Assembly: GCF_040932435.1 (NCBI RefSeq)
Contig: NZ_JBFQGA010000001.1
Location: 62,001-126,000, forward strand
Source of the DNA: Kluyvera sp040932435
GTDB taxonomy: Bacteria; Pseudomonadota; Gammaproteobacteria; Enterobacterales; Enterobacteriaceae
Reading direction: 5' to 3'
Length of the DNA: 64,000 bases
Position numbers and translations under genes: made by a program. Each line of letters starts with the position of its first letter. Position 1 is the first letter of the stretch. Positions 50,678-59,602 of this stretch are shown one piece after another. The notes below the pieces were generated by a model. That model saw nothing but the letters and a program-made list of their open reading frames with translations. It searched no databases and had not been told where the DNA came from.

Positions 50678-51077
50678 ATATTGACTCCGGTTTGCAGAAG
50701 AAACTTTCTATCCCTGAACAGAGGTAAAGATCGGTGAGCAAATAAACAAGAGTGATGATAGGAGTCGGTCAATGGTGAAACAATGTTTTGACCTTGCTAT
50801 ATCGAGAATATTGTGTGGTTGTGTGAGCGGATTAATATTGTTGCCGTAAAGTGTGACGGCGGCGAATATTTAAAACAAAATAAATGGCTTTTTATTCATG
50901 TAATAATAAGAATGTTTTTATTTCGTCGATTTTTTGCCCGCACGATCACACATTGGTCGAGGCTGCCTGCGGCTTAAATGACAACTTTGTCATTATCCTG
51001 TCACCGAGCAAACAGAGTCACTCCCGTAATCTATGTCTATCGCCAGCCCTTTTTGATTCGGCGGAACAGGACGTGAC
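50678..51077. other. Divergent intergenic region of the cus locus
   Basis: This 400-base AT-rich spacer separates the solute-binding protein gene (minus) from cusC (plus). It contains the CusR box at 50977-50994 but no convincing protein gene; a 68-codon frame at 50884 overlaps the operator and has no recognisable features. No strong sigma-70 promoter could be fixed by eye. Confidence 0.75.
50977..50994. promoter_or_regulatory. CusR box (copper/silver response operator)
   Basis: AATGACAACTTTGTCATT is a perfect inverted repeat of 8-base arms (AATGACAA/TTGTCATT) around a 2-base spacer. This is the form of the E. coli CusR box between cusR and cusC. It lies about 85 bases before cusC and can serve both divergent units. 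Confidence 0.88.
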
Positions 51078-52463
51078 ATGTTTAATCTAAAACACTTAAC
51101 GCTGACCATGGCGTTTATTCTGGCCGGGTGCACTTCACTCGCACCAGACTATCAGCCACCGGAAAAGGTGGTGCCGGAACAGTTTTCGCTCTCGCAGGGT
51201 GCGCTGGTTCCTACCGGCAGCGGCTGGCAACAGACCGGCTGGCAAACCTTTTTCATCGACCCGCAGGCCAAGCGACTGATTGACGTTGCGCTGCGCAACA
51301 ACCGCGATTTGCGGATGGCAGTGCTGAATGTTGAAGCCGCTCGCGCGCAATACAACGTGACCGATGCCGGACGCTACCCGCAGCTTAATGGTTCCTCCGG
51401 CGCCAGCTTTGAAGGGGATCTTCCGGGCCAAAAAGCCACCGTTAAAAGCTACGACGTCGGCCTGAACCTCAGCTATGAGCTCGACTTTTTCGGCAAGCTG
51501 AAAAATATGAGCGAGGCCGATCGGCAGAGCTTCTTTGCAAGCCAAGCCGCTCAGCGCGCGGCGCAAATCGTCGTCGTGACCAATGTGTCTCAGGCCTGGT
51601 TCAACCAGCGCCGCCTGACGCAGCAACTGCTAATTGCCAAAGAGACGCTGCAAAACTACCAGCAGTCTTACGCCTTTGTAGAACAGCAGCTGGTCACCGG
51701 CAGCACCAACGTGCTGGCGCTGGAGCAGGCGCGTGGCGTTATCGAAAGCACGCGGGCCGATATTGCCCAGCGGGAAGGTGAGTTGGCACAGGCCAGCCAC
51801 GCGCTGCAGCAGCTCTTGGGCACCTACGACACGCCGTTTAATGCCAACGAGCCGTCGGCTGCGTCCGTAAAGCCGCTGCCGCTACCGGCTAATCTGCCGT
51901 CCACGATCCTGCTACAGCGCCCGGATATTATGGAAGCCGAGCATCAGCTACGCGCGGCGAATGCCAATATCGGCGTGGCGCGCGCGGCGTTCTTCCCGTC
52001 TATTACCCTCACCAGCGGCGTCTCGACCAGCAGCTCGACGCTCTCCAGCTTGTTTAATGCCGCCAGCGGCATGTGGAATTTTGTGCCGAAGATTGACCTG
52101 CCTATTTTTAATGCCGGACGTAACGAAGCCAACCTCGCGCTGGCGAGCGTTAAGCAGCGTCAGGCGGTGGTGAACTACGAACAAAAAATTCAGGCGGCGT
52201 TTAAAACGGTAGCCGACACACTCTCGCTTCGCGGCAGCATTGAGGGCCAGCTAGTGGCTCAGCGGCGTTATTTGGCGTCATTACAAATTACTCTGCAACG
52301 CGCTCGGGCGCTGTATGCCAGCGGGGCAGTGAGTTATATCGAAGTGCTGGATGCAGAGCGTTCCTTATTTTCCACTCGGCAGACAATTCTCGATTTAATT
52401 TATTCCCAGCAGGTTAACGAAATCAATTTATTCAGCGCGCTTGGCGGCGGCTGGAAAGCCTAA
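51078..52463 (+). CDS. cusC: Outer-membrane copper/silver efflux channel CusC
   Basis: CusC is the TolC-like outer-membrane channel of the CusCBA pump. The 461-aa precursor has a lipobox (ILAGC, Cys18) and two outer-membrane efflux repeats; typical segments are NNRDLRMAVLNVEAARAQY and RPDIMEAEHQLRAANANIGVARAAFFPSITLTSG. It is about 4 residues longer than E. coli CusC. It heads cusCFBA, 24 bases before cusF. Confidence 0.94.
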   Translation: MFNLKHLTLTMAFILAGCTSLAPDYQPPEKVVPEQFSLSQGALVPTGSGWQQTGWQTFFIDPQAKRLIDVALRNNRDLRMAVLNVEAARAQYNVTDAGRYPQLNGSSGASFEGDLPGQKATVKSYDVGLNLSYELDFFGKLKNMSEADRQSFFASQAAQRAAQIVVVTNVSQAWFNQRRLTQQLLIAKETLQNYQQSYAFVEQQLVTGSTNVLALEQARGVIESTRADIAQREGELAQASHALQQLLGTYDTPFNANEPSAASVKPLPLPANLPSTILLQRPDIMEAEHQLRAANANIGVARAAFFPSITLTSGVSTSSSTLSSLFNAASGMWNFVPKIDLPIFNAGRNEANLALASVKQRQAVVNYEQKIQAAFKTVADTLSLRGSIEGQLVAQRRYLASLQITLQRARALYASGAVSYIEVLDAERSLFSTRQTILDLIYSQQVNEINLFSALGGGWKA

Positions 52464-52486
52464 CTTTAATTCAGGAGTCTCAAGAT

Positions 52487-52831
52487 ATGCGTAAATTAAC
52501 TACTCTGATTGGCGGTGTTTTTATGATGCTGGCGATGAACGTGCAGGCGGCAGAAATGCAGCATGACGGTCATGGACAGATGATGAATATGAGTACGAAA
52601 GCGGAAGTTATTCAGGGCACCGGGGTGGTGAAGATTATTGACTGGGACGCGAAGAAAATCACCATTGCTCACGAGGCTATTCCGGCTATTGACTGGCCGG
52701 CGATGACCATGCGCTTTACGTTTGATACGCCAACCGAGGCCATTAAACAACTCAAAGAGGGCGAGAAGGTTAATTTTAGTTTTGTGCAGCAGGGCAATAT
52801 CTCTCTTCTCCAGGACATTAAGGCGCTGTAA
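52487..52831 (+). CDS. cusF: Periplasmic copper/silver chaperone CusF
   Basis: CusF carries Cu(I)/Ag(I) to CusB in the periplasm. The 114-aa precursor has a signal peptide (cleavage near VQAAE, residue 22) and an OB-fold beta barrel. The metal site is intact: His62, Trp70, Met73 and Met75 in HEAIPAIDWPAMTMRF have the spacing of E. coli H36/W44/M47/M49. A short His/Met-rich segment (MQHDGHGQMMNM) follows the signal peptide and may add weak binding. It lies 5 bases before cusB. Confidence 0.95.
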   Translation: MRKLTTLIGGVFMMLAMNVQAAEMQHDGHGQMMNMSTKAEVIQGTGVVKIIDWDAKKITIAHEAIPAIDWPAMTMRFTFDTPTEAIKQLKEGEKVNFSFVQQGNISLLQDIKAL

Positions 52832-52836
52832 TCATC

Positions 52837-54078
52837 ATGACGACGGCCAAATTAAAATATACGGCGGCGATCGTCGGCGGCTTGATGATTGGCGGCCTGT
52901 CTACGGCTGCCGTTAGCCACTTCGTCGCACCCAGCGCCCCGGCTCAATCAGCTCCTGCGGAGCGCAAGGTACTCTACTGGTACGATCCAATGAAGCCTGA
53001 TGTCCGTTTTGAAAAGCCGGGCAAATCGCCCTTTATGGATATGGATCTGGTGGCGAAATACGCTGACGAAGGCGGCGATACGCAGTCTAGCGGCGTGCGC
53101 ATTGACCCGACTCAGGTTCACAATCTGGGGCTGCGCACGGCAAAGGTGAGCCGGGGACGGCTCGACTACGCGCAGACCCTTCCGGCTAACGTCAGCTATA
53201 ACGAATACCAGTTCGTGATTGTTCAGGCGCGCGCAGAAGGGTTTATCGACAAAGTCTACCCGCTGACGGTCGGTGACAAAGTCCGCAAAGGTATGCCGCT
53301 GGTGGCGGCGACGATCCCCTCATGGGTTGAGGCGCAAAGCGAATACCTGCTGCTGGCAAACTCCGGCGGAACCGCAACCCAACTGGACGGTGTGCTGGAG
53401 CGTCTGCGGCTGGCAGGCATGCCGGAAGCGGATATCCAAAGGATGCGCGCCACGCGTCGCGTGCAAACGCAGTTTACGCTGACAGCGCCCATTGACGGTG
53501 TGCTTACCGCATTTAGCCTGAAAAGCGGAATGAACATCGGCAAAGATAGCGTGGTGGCGCAAATTCAGGGCATGGACCCGGTGTGGGTCACCGCCGCGGT
53601 GCCGGAGTCGATTGCTTCGCTACTTAAAGACACCTCCCGGTTCACGGTGGTCATTCCGGCCTATCCCGACAAAACCTTCCCTATTCAGAAAGCGACAATT
53701 TTGCCGAGCGTCGACCCTGTGACTCGTACGCTACAGGTGCGCCTGCAGGTCAATAATCCTGATGAGCTACTGAAGCCGGGGATGAACGCATACCTGAAGT
53801 TAACTGCGCAGAGTGACGAAATGTTGTTGATCCCGTCGCAGGCGGTGATTGATACGGGCGATGAGCAGCGGGTGATTACGGTAAGCAGCAACGGCGAGTT
53901 TGTGCCGAAGAAAATTAAGGTGCTGCGTGAGTCCCGGGAGCTGACGGGCGTTGCTGATGGGCTGTCGGCGGGTGAGTCGATTGTCGTCAATGGCCTGTTC
54001 CTGATTGATTCTGAAGCCAATATCAGCGGCGCGTTGGACAGAATGCGCCATACCGCTGACCAGCATGCCGGGCATTAA
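52837..54078 (+). CDS. cusB: Periplasmic adaptor (membrane fusion) protein CusB
   Basis: CusB links CusA to CusC and receives metal from CusF. The 413-aa protein has an N-terminal membrane/signal segment (about 8-28), then the metal-binding N-terminal region with Met52, Met67 and Met69 (YWYDPMKPD...SPFMDMDL), spaced exactly as the three essential Met of E. coli CusB. Barrel-sandwich, helical hairpin and beta-barrel domains follow, with a His-ending C-terminus (HTADQHAGH). Confidence 0.95.
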   Translation: MTTAKLKYTAAIVGGLMIGGLSTAAVSHFVAPSAPAQSAPAERKVLYWYDPMKPDVRFEKPGKSPFMDMDLVAKYADEGGDTQSSGVRIDPTQVHNLGLRTAKVSRGRLDYAQTLPANVSYNEYQFVIVQARAEGFIDKVYPLTVGDKVRKGMPLVAATIPSWVEAQSEYLLLANSGGTATQLDGVLERLRLAGMPEADIQRMRATRRVQTQFTLTAPIDGVLTAFSLKSGMNIGKDSVVAQIQGMDPVWVTAAVPESIASLLKDTSRFTVVIPAYPDKTFPIQKATILPSVDPVTRTLQVRLQVNNPDELLKPGMNAYLKLTAQSDEMLLIPSQAVIDTGDEQRVITVSSNGEFVPKKIKVLRESRELTGVADGLSAGESIVVNGLFLIDSEANISGALDRMRHTADQHAGH

Positions 54079-54088
54079 GGAGACGGTG

Positions 54089-57000
54089 ATGATTGAATGG
54101 ATTATCCGGCGCTCGGTCGCTAACCGCTTCTTAGTGATGATGGGCGTGCTGTTTCTGAGCCTCTGGGGCGGCTGGACTATCGTCAATACCCCGGTCGATG
54201 CACTCCCGGACCTCTCTGATGTGCAGGTGATCGTCAAAACCAGCTATCCGGGGCAGGCACCGCAGATTGTTGAAAATCAGGTGACCTATCCGCTGACCAC
54301 TACCATGCTGTCGGTTCCGGGGGCCAAAACGGTACGCGGCTTCTCGCAGTTTGGCGACTCCTACGTGTACGTTATTTTTGAAGACGGCACCGATCTTTAC
54401 TGGGCGCGTTCGCGGGTGCTGGAGTATTTAAACCAGGTGCAAGGCAAGCTGCCGCAGGGTGTGAGCTCGGAGATTGGCCCGGATGCCACCGGCGTGGGCT
54501 GGATTTTTGAATATGCGCTGGTGGATAAAAGCGGTAAACATGACCTTGCCGAGCTGCGTTCATTGCAGGATTGGTTCCTGAAATACGAACTAAAAACCAT
54601 TCCCAACGTGGCGGAAGTGGCCTCGGTTGGCGGCGTGGTGAAGCAATATCAGGTGCAGGTTGACCCGATGAAGCTCGCTCAATACGGCATTAGCTTAGGC
54701 GAGGTGAAGCAGGCGTTGACCTCCTCCAACCAAGAGGCGGGCGGCTCTTCGGTGGAAATTGCTGAAGCGGAATACATGGTCCGTGCGACGGGCTATCTCA
54801 AAAGCCTTGCTGATTTTAACCATATCGTTCTGAAGGCCGGAGAAAACGGCGTACCGGTGTATCTGAAAGACGTGGCGCGGGTGCAGATTGGCCCCGAGAT
54901 GCGTCGCGGTATCGCTGAATATAACGGCGAAGGCGAAGTGGCAGGCGGCGTGGTGCTGCTGCGATCCGGCAAGAATGCGCGTGAGGTGATTACGGCAGTC
55001 AAAGAGAAGCTGGCGTCATTGCAAAAAAGCCTGCCTCCGGGGGTTGAAGTGGTGACCACCTACGACCGCAGCCAGCTTATCGATAGGGCCATCGACAACC
55101 TGCGATCAAAGCTCATTGAAGAGTTTATCGTGGTCGCCGTGGTCTGTGCGCTGTTCCTCTGGCACCTGCGTTCGGCGCTGGTGGCGATTGTCTCGCTGCC
55201 GCTGGGGCTGTGCATTGCCTTTATCGTCATGCATTTCCAAGGCCTGAACGCCAACATCATGTCGCTGGGCGGGATAGCGATTGCGGTGGGGGCAATGGTG
55301 GATGCGGCCGTCGTGATGATTGAGAACGCCCACAAGCGGTTGGAGCACTGGCAGGAGGCGCATCCTAACGAGAAAATGGATAACGCCACCCGTTGGAGAG
55401 AAATTACCGATGCTGCCGTGGAAGTTGGGCCGGCGCTGTTTATCAGCTTGCTTATCATCACCTTGTCGTTTATCCCGATCTTCACCCTTGAAGGTCAAGA
55501 AGGGCGGCTGTTTGGCCCACTGGCCTTTACCAAAACCTACGCGATGGCAGGTGCGGCGGTGCTGGCGATCGTGGTGATCCCGATCCTGATGGGTTTTTGG
55601 ATCAAGGGAAAGATCCCAGCGGAGTCGAGTAACCCGCTTAACCGCTTCCTGATTGCGCTTTATCACCCGCTTTTGCTGAAAGTCCTGCGTTGGCCGAAAC
55701 TGACGCTGCTGGTGGCGCTGCTGTCGATGCTGACCGTGCTGTGGCCGCTTAGCAAAGTGGGCGGCGAATTTTTGCCGAAAATCAACGAAGGCGACCTGCT
55801 GTATATGCCATCGACGCTGCCGGGGATTTCCCCGGGCCAAGCGGCGGTGCTGCTGCAGCAGACCGATAAGCTGATTAAAACGGTGCCGGAAGTGGCCTCG
55901 GTATTTGGTAAGTCGGGCAAGGCGGAAACGGCAACCGACTCTGCGCCTTTAGAGATGATTGAAACCACCATCCAACTGAAGCCGCAGGATCAATGGCGGC
56001 CAGGGATGACCATCGACAAAATCATCGACGAGCTGGATGCTACCGTGCGTCTGCCGGGGCTGGCGAATCTGTGGGTGCCGCCAATACGTAACCGTATTGA
56101 TATGCTGTCCACCGGGATTAAAAGCCCGATAGGCATTAAGGTATCGGGCACCTCTTTGGCGGATATCGATGACGCGGCACAGCGTATTGAAACGGTGGCA
56201 AAAACCGTACCCGGCGTCGTTTCTGCGCTAGCAGAGCGGCTGGAGGGCGGGCGCTATATTGACGTGGACATTGACCGTGAAAAAGCCGCGCGCTACGGGA
56301 TGACCGTGGGCGATGTACAGCTCTTTGTGTCATCGGCTATTGGTGGCGCAACGGTGGGGGAAACCGTTGAAGGCGTGGCGCGGTATCCTATTAATATTCG
56401 CTATCCACAAGGCTTCCGCGACGGCCCGACGGCGCTGCGTCAGTTGCCTATCCTGACGCCAGGAAAGCAGCAAATTACGCTTGGCGATGTGGCCCGGGTG
56501 AACGTGGTTTCCGGCCCGACGATGCTGAAAACCGAAAATGCCCGTCCGGCGAGCTGGATTTATATCGATGCTCGCGACCGCGATATGGTCTCTGTGGTAC
56601 ATGACCTGCAAACGGCAATCAGCCGCAGCGTGACGCTCAAACCGGGCACCAGCGTGGCGTTTTCCGGCCAGTTTGAACTGCTGGAGCACGCTAACAAAAA
56701 GCTCAAGCTGATGGTGCCGATGACGGTAATGATTATCTTCATCCTGCTTTATCTGGCTTTCCGTCGGGTGGAAGAAGCGCTGTTGATATTGATGAGCCTG
56801 CCGTTCGCGCTGGTGGGCGGCATTTGGTTCCTCTACTGGCAGGGATTCCATATGTCGGTGGCGACGGGCACCGGGTTTATTGCACTGGCAGGCGTTGCGG
56901 CGGAGTTTGGGGTGGTGATGTTGATGTATTTACGCCACGCCGTTGAGGCCGATCGGTCGCTGCAAAATCCGGAGACTTTCACCGAGGCGCGGCTAGATGA

Positions 57001-57232
57001 GGCGCTGTATCACGGTGCGGTACTGCGCGTGCGGCCAAAAGCGATGACGGTGGCCGTGATTATTGCCGGTCTGTTGCCCATACTATGGGGAACCGGTGCG
57101 GGTTCAGAAGTGATGAGCCGGATCGCCGCGCCGATGATTGGCGGCATGATCACCGCGCCGCTGCTATCGTTGTTTATTATACCGGCGGCTTATAAATTAA
57201 TAGGGTTGTACCGCCATAAACGTATTGGATAA
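54089..57232 (+). CDS. cusA: Heavy-metal RND efflux pump CusA
   Basis: CusA is the proton-driven inner-membrane pump that exports Cu(I)/Ag(I) through CusC. The protein is 1047 aa, identical in length to E. coli CusA, with about twelve transmembrane helices and two large periplasmic loops. The metal-binding triad Met573, Met623 and Met672 is present at exactly those positions, as are the proton-relay residues Asp405, Glu939 and Lys984. The ATG at 54089 lies 10 bases after cusB; a frame opening inside cusB was rejected. Confidence 0.97.
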   Translation: MIEWIIRRSVANRFLVMMGVLFLSLWGGWTIVNTPVDALPDLSDVQVIVKTSYPGQAPQIVENQVTYPLTTTMLSVPGAKTVRGFSQFGDSYVYVIFEDGTDLYWARSRVLEYLNQVQGKLPQGVSSEIGPDATGVGWIFEYALVDKSGKHDLAELRSLQDWFLKYELKTIPNVAEVASVGGVVKQYQVQVDPMKLAQYGISLGEVKQALTSSNQEAGGSSVEIAEAEYMVRATGYLKSLADFNHIVLKAGENGVPVYLKDVARVQIGPEMRRGIAEYNGEGEVAGGVVLLRSGKNAREVITAVKEKLASLQKSLPPGVEVVTTYDRSQLIDRAIDNLRSKLIEEFIVVAVVCALFLWHLRSALVAIVSLPLGLCIAFIVMHFQGLNANIMSLGGIAIAVGAMVDAAVVMIENAHKRLEHWQEAHPNEKMDNATRWREITDAAVEVGPALFISLLIITLSFIPIFTLEGQEGRLFGPLAFTKTYAMAGAAVLAIVVIPILMGFWIKGKIPAESSNPLNRFLIALYHPLLLKVLRWPKLTLLVALLSMLTVLWPLSKVGGEFLPKINEGDLLYMPSTLPGISPGQAAVLLQQTDKLIKTVPEVASVFGKSGKAETATDSAPLEMIETTIQLKPQDQWRPGMTIDKIIDELDATVRLPGLANLWVPPIRNRIDMLSTGIKSPIGIKVSGTSLADIDDAAQRIETVAKTVPGVVSALAERLEGGRYIDVDIDREKAARYGMTVGDVQLFVSSAIGGATVGETVEGVARYPINIRYPQGFRDGPTALRQLPILTPGKQQITLGDVARVNVVSGPTMLKTENARPASWIYIDARDRDMVSVVHDLQTAISRSVTLKPGTSVAFSGQFELLEHANKKLKLMVPMTVMIIFILLYLAFRRVEEALLILMSLPFALVGGIWFLYWQGFHMSVATGTGFIALAGVAAEFGVVMLMYLRHAVEADRSLQNPETFTEARLDEALYHGAVLRVRPKAMTVAVIIAGLLPILWGTGAGSEVMSRIAAPMIGGMITAPLLSLFIIPAAYKLIGLYRHKRIG

Positions 57233-57246
57233 ATCCCGTTGCAGAT

Positions 57247-57328
57247 TGTAGGCCGGATAAGGTGTTTACGCCGCTATCCGGCAACTGCACTGTACCGCCT
57301 GATGGCGCTGCGCTTATCAGGCCTACAA
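57247..57328. repeat. REP pair (BIME) between cusA and yraR
   Basis: Two inverted REP units (taggccggataaggtg...ctatccggc at about 57249-57282 and gcctgatggcgctgcgcttatcaggc at about 57297-57324) lie just after cusA at the right border of the cus locus. Confidence 0.85.
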
Positions 57329-57363
57329 TATACAATCAGCACGGGCACACATGGAGTCTCCCT

Positions 57364-58002
57364 ATGCACCACGTACTGATTACCGGTGCCACCGGTCTTG
57401 TTGGTGGGCACTTACTCAATATGCTGCGTCGCGAGTCGCAGATCGAATCCATCACCGCGCCAACCCGCTATCCACTGGAATATGCCTCCGGCGTTATCAA
57501 TCCGCATAACCCCAACCTACGAGATGCGCTGGCGCAGGTCGATACGCCTATTGATACCGTGTTCTGTTGTCTCGGCACCACGCAAAGCGAGGCGGGGTCT
57601 AAGTCAGCGTTTACTTACGTTGACTACGATCTGGTGGTGGAAAGCGGATTAACGGGCCTACGGCTTGGTGCACAGCAGATGCTGGTGGTCAGCGCGATGG
57701 GCGCAAATACCCAGTCGCCCTTTTTTTATAACCGGGTGAAAGGCCAGACGGAAGCGGCGCTGATTGCGCAGGGTTGGGTGAAACTCACACTCGCGCGCCC
57801 TTCGATGCTGCTGGGGGCTCGCCGCCTACCGAGGCTCAATGAGCGTTTGCTGGCGCCGCTGTTTAGCTTGCTGCCGGGGAACTGGAAGTCGATTCAGGCG
57901 GAAGAAGTTGCGAAAGCGATGCTAAAAATGGCGAAGCATCCCGGAACGGCTCCGGTGACGATACTGTCGTCGAGTCAGCTAAGAGAAATGGCCCGGCAGT
58001 GA
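57364..58002 (+). CDS. yraR: NAD(P)-binding oxidoreductase-like protein YraR
   Basis: The 212-aa protein is an atypical short-chain dehydrogenase/NmrA-like Rossmann protein with the dinucleotide loop VLITGATGLVGGHLL (residues 4-18) and an FFYNRVKGQ segment near 124 that holds the Tyr/Lys pair. Function is unknown. The ATG at 57364 (MHHVLITGATG) excludes an extension through the REP. E. coli has yhbO and yraQ upstream of it; here the cus locus takes that place. Confidence 0.9.
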   Translation: MHHVLITGATGLVGGHLLNMLRRESQIESITAPTRYPLEYASGVINPHNPNLRDALAQVDTPIDTVFCCLGTTQSEAGSKSAFTYVDYDLVVESGLTGLRLGAQQMLVVSAMGANTQSPFFYNRVKGQTEAALIAQGWVKLTLARPSMLLGARRLPRLNERLLAPLFSLLPGNWKSIQAEEVAKAMLKMAKHPGTAPVTILSSSQLREMARQ

Positions 58003-58020
58003 ATCTGCCGGGCAGGATGA

Positions 58021-58596
58021 TTACTGAATGTAGGTAAAGGCGGTCGTCACACGCTTCACGCCGCTGACGCGGCTGGCGATGTCGGCTGCGGCTTTACCTT
58101 CACGATCGGTCACCAGACCCATCAAGAACACTTCGCCGTTCTCTGTGGTGGCCTTCACGTTCGAGGATTTCACTTGGTCGGTCGTCAACAGCTGAGAGCG
58201 AACCTTGGTGGTAATCCACGTATCGGAGGATGACGTGCCGAGGCTGATTGGCTGGCCCTGACGCACTTCGTTGAATACTTCTGTGGCGCCATCAACGCCG
58301 ACGGCTATCTGCTTCGCCCGTGCCGCGAGGCTCAGATCCGGAGCCTGACCGGTCAGTAGCACTTTGCCCTGATACGCGGTCACGTTAATACGCGCTTCTT
58401 TCTTAATCTGTTCATCTTTCGACAGGGCGCTGTTCACGCGTAATTCCAGCGTGCTGTCATCCACCTGCGTTCCCACCGTACGAGGGTCGGTAGCGGCTTT
58501 GGTGCCCACTGCGGCCGTGCCGACAACGGCGGCTGCAATACATCCTTGAAGCAGCAATGCGGAAATAAGGACTGCGAGGGTCGAAATTGCCTTCAT
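58021..58596 (-). CDS. dolP: Outer-membrane lipoprotein DolP
   Basis: DolP (YraP) is a dual-BON-domain lipoprotein that binds anionic lipid at the division site and supports envelope integrity and BAM activity. The 191-aa precursor has a lipobox LLQGC (Cys19). BON1 is at about 45-112 and BON2 at about 123-190 (WITTKVRSQLLTTDQVKSSNVKATTENGEVFLMG). It is 9 bases downstream of diaA. Confidence 0.95.
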   Translation of the reverse strand: MKAISTLAVLISALLLQGCIAAAVVGTAAVGTKAATDPRTVGTQVDDSTLELRVNSALSKDEQIKKEARINVTAYQGKVLLTGQAPDLSLAARAKQIAVGVDGATEVFNEVRQGQPISLGTSSSDTWITTKVRSQLLTTDQVKSSNVKATTENGEVFLMGLVTDREGKAAADIASRVSGVKRVTTAFTYIQ

Positions 58597-58605
58597 TTAT
58601 TCTCC

Positions 58606-59196
58606 TTAGTCGTCCTGGTGTGGGAAAAGGGTGTTATCAATGAGATCGCTTAGGCAGTTCACCGTGAGCATGTGCATCTCCTGGATACGCGCGCTGCGGT
58701 GCGAAGGAATGCGAATTTCGACATCCTGTTGCCCGAGCAGGCCCGCCAGTTCACCGCCGTCATAGCCGGTAAGGGCGACGATGGTCATATCACGGGTTAC
58801 TGCGGCTTCGACCGCTTTAACGATATCGCGACTGTTGCCACGGGTTGAGATAGCCAGCAGCACATCACCGGCATGACCCAGTGCGCGAACCTGCTTGGCG
58901 TAAATCTCATCGTGCAGACGATCGTTCGCTATCGCGGTTAAGACCACATTATCACTATTAAGTGCAATCGCCGGTAAACCAGGGCGCTCGGTTTCATAGC
59001 GGTTAATCATGCAGGCAGCAAAATGCTGTGCGTTGGCCGCGGACGAACCGTTACCACAACAGAGAATTTTGTTGCCGTTAAGCAGCGACTGTACCAGGGT
59101 CATCGCAGCTCGGGAGATGGCGTCCGGAAGCGCTTCCGCCGCGGCGATTTGGGTTTGAATGCTTTCAGTGAAGCACACTTTAATTCTTTCGAGCAC
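58606..59196 (-). CDS. diaA: DnaA initiator-associating protein DiaA
   Basis: DiaA is a tetrameric SIS-domain protein that binds DnaA and promotes ordered DnaA assembly at oriC. The 196-aa protein resembles phosphoheptose isomerase GmhA and has the SIS motifs CCGNGSSAANAQHFAA (about residues 45-60) and LLAISTRGNSRDI. It lies between yraN and dolP as in E. coli. Confidence 0.95.
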   Translation of the reverse strand: MLERIKVCFTESIQTQIAAAEALPDAISRAAMTLVQSLLNGNKILCCGNGSSAANAQHFAACMINRYETERPGLPAIALNSDNVVLTAIANDRLHDEIYAKQVRALGHAGDVLLAISTRGNSRDIVKAVEAAVTRDMTIVALTGYDGGELAGLLGQQDVEIRIPSHRSARIQEMHMLTVNCLSDLIDNTLFPHQDD

Positions 59197-59215
59197 GATA
59201 TCCCTTTACATTCGG

Positions 59216-59602
59216 TTAGCTAAAAGCGTTCTGGATCCATTCGATCTCATGGCCGGTGAAGGCTATCACATCGAAACGGCAATCCACAGTATCAAAACTC
59301 CCATTGTGCCGGGCAAGCCACAAGCGGGCAGTCTGTAATAATTTGTGTTGTTTGCTCCGGGTCACACTGGCGGCTGCGCCGCCGTATGCCGCTGATGCGC
59401 GAAAACGGACTTCGACAAACACCGTTACCGCGCGGTCGCGCATTATCAAATCAATCTCGCCGCTGCGCTCATGCACGTTGGCGGCGATGTACTGCAGTCC
59501 CTGATTTTCCAGCCAGCGACGCGCGCGGAGCTCCACCGCGTCGCCGACCTGTTTAGTGGTTAACTGGCGGGGACGACCTGTCCGTGTTGGTATTTGAGCC
59601 AT
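59216..59602 (-). CDS. yraN: UPF0102 family endonuclease-like protein YraN
   Basis: The 128-aa protein has a Holliday-junction-resolvase-like nuclease fold, with the metal-site signature GEIDLIMRDRAVTVFVEVRFR around residues 48-68 (Glu, Asp, Glu-x-Arg). Its role is unproven. The 5' end overlaps the lpoA 3' end by 43 bases, as in the E. coli arrangement. Confidence 0.92.
   Translation of the reverse strand: MAQIPTRTGRPRQLTTKQVGDAVELRARRWLENQGLQYIAANVHERSGEIDLIMRDRAVTVFVEVRFRASAAYGGAAASVTRSKQHKLLQTARLWLARHNGSFDTVDCRFDVIAFTGHEIEWIQNAFS

Noticed and set aside
50884..51090. 68-codon plus-strand frame before cusC
   Set aside because: It overlaps the CusR box and the cusC start and has no recognisable features.
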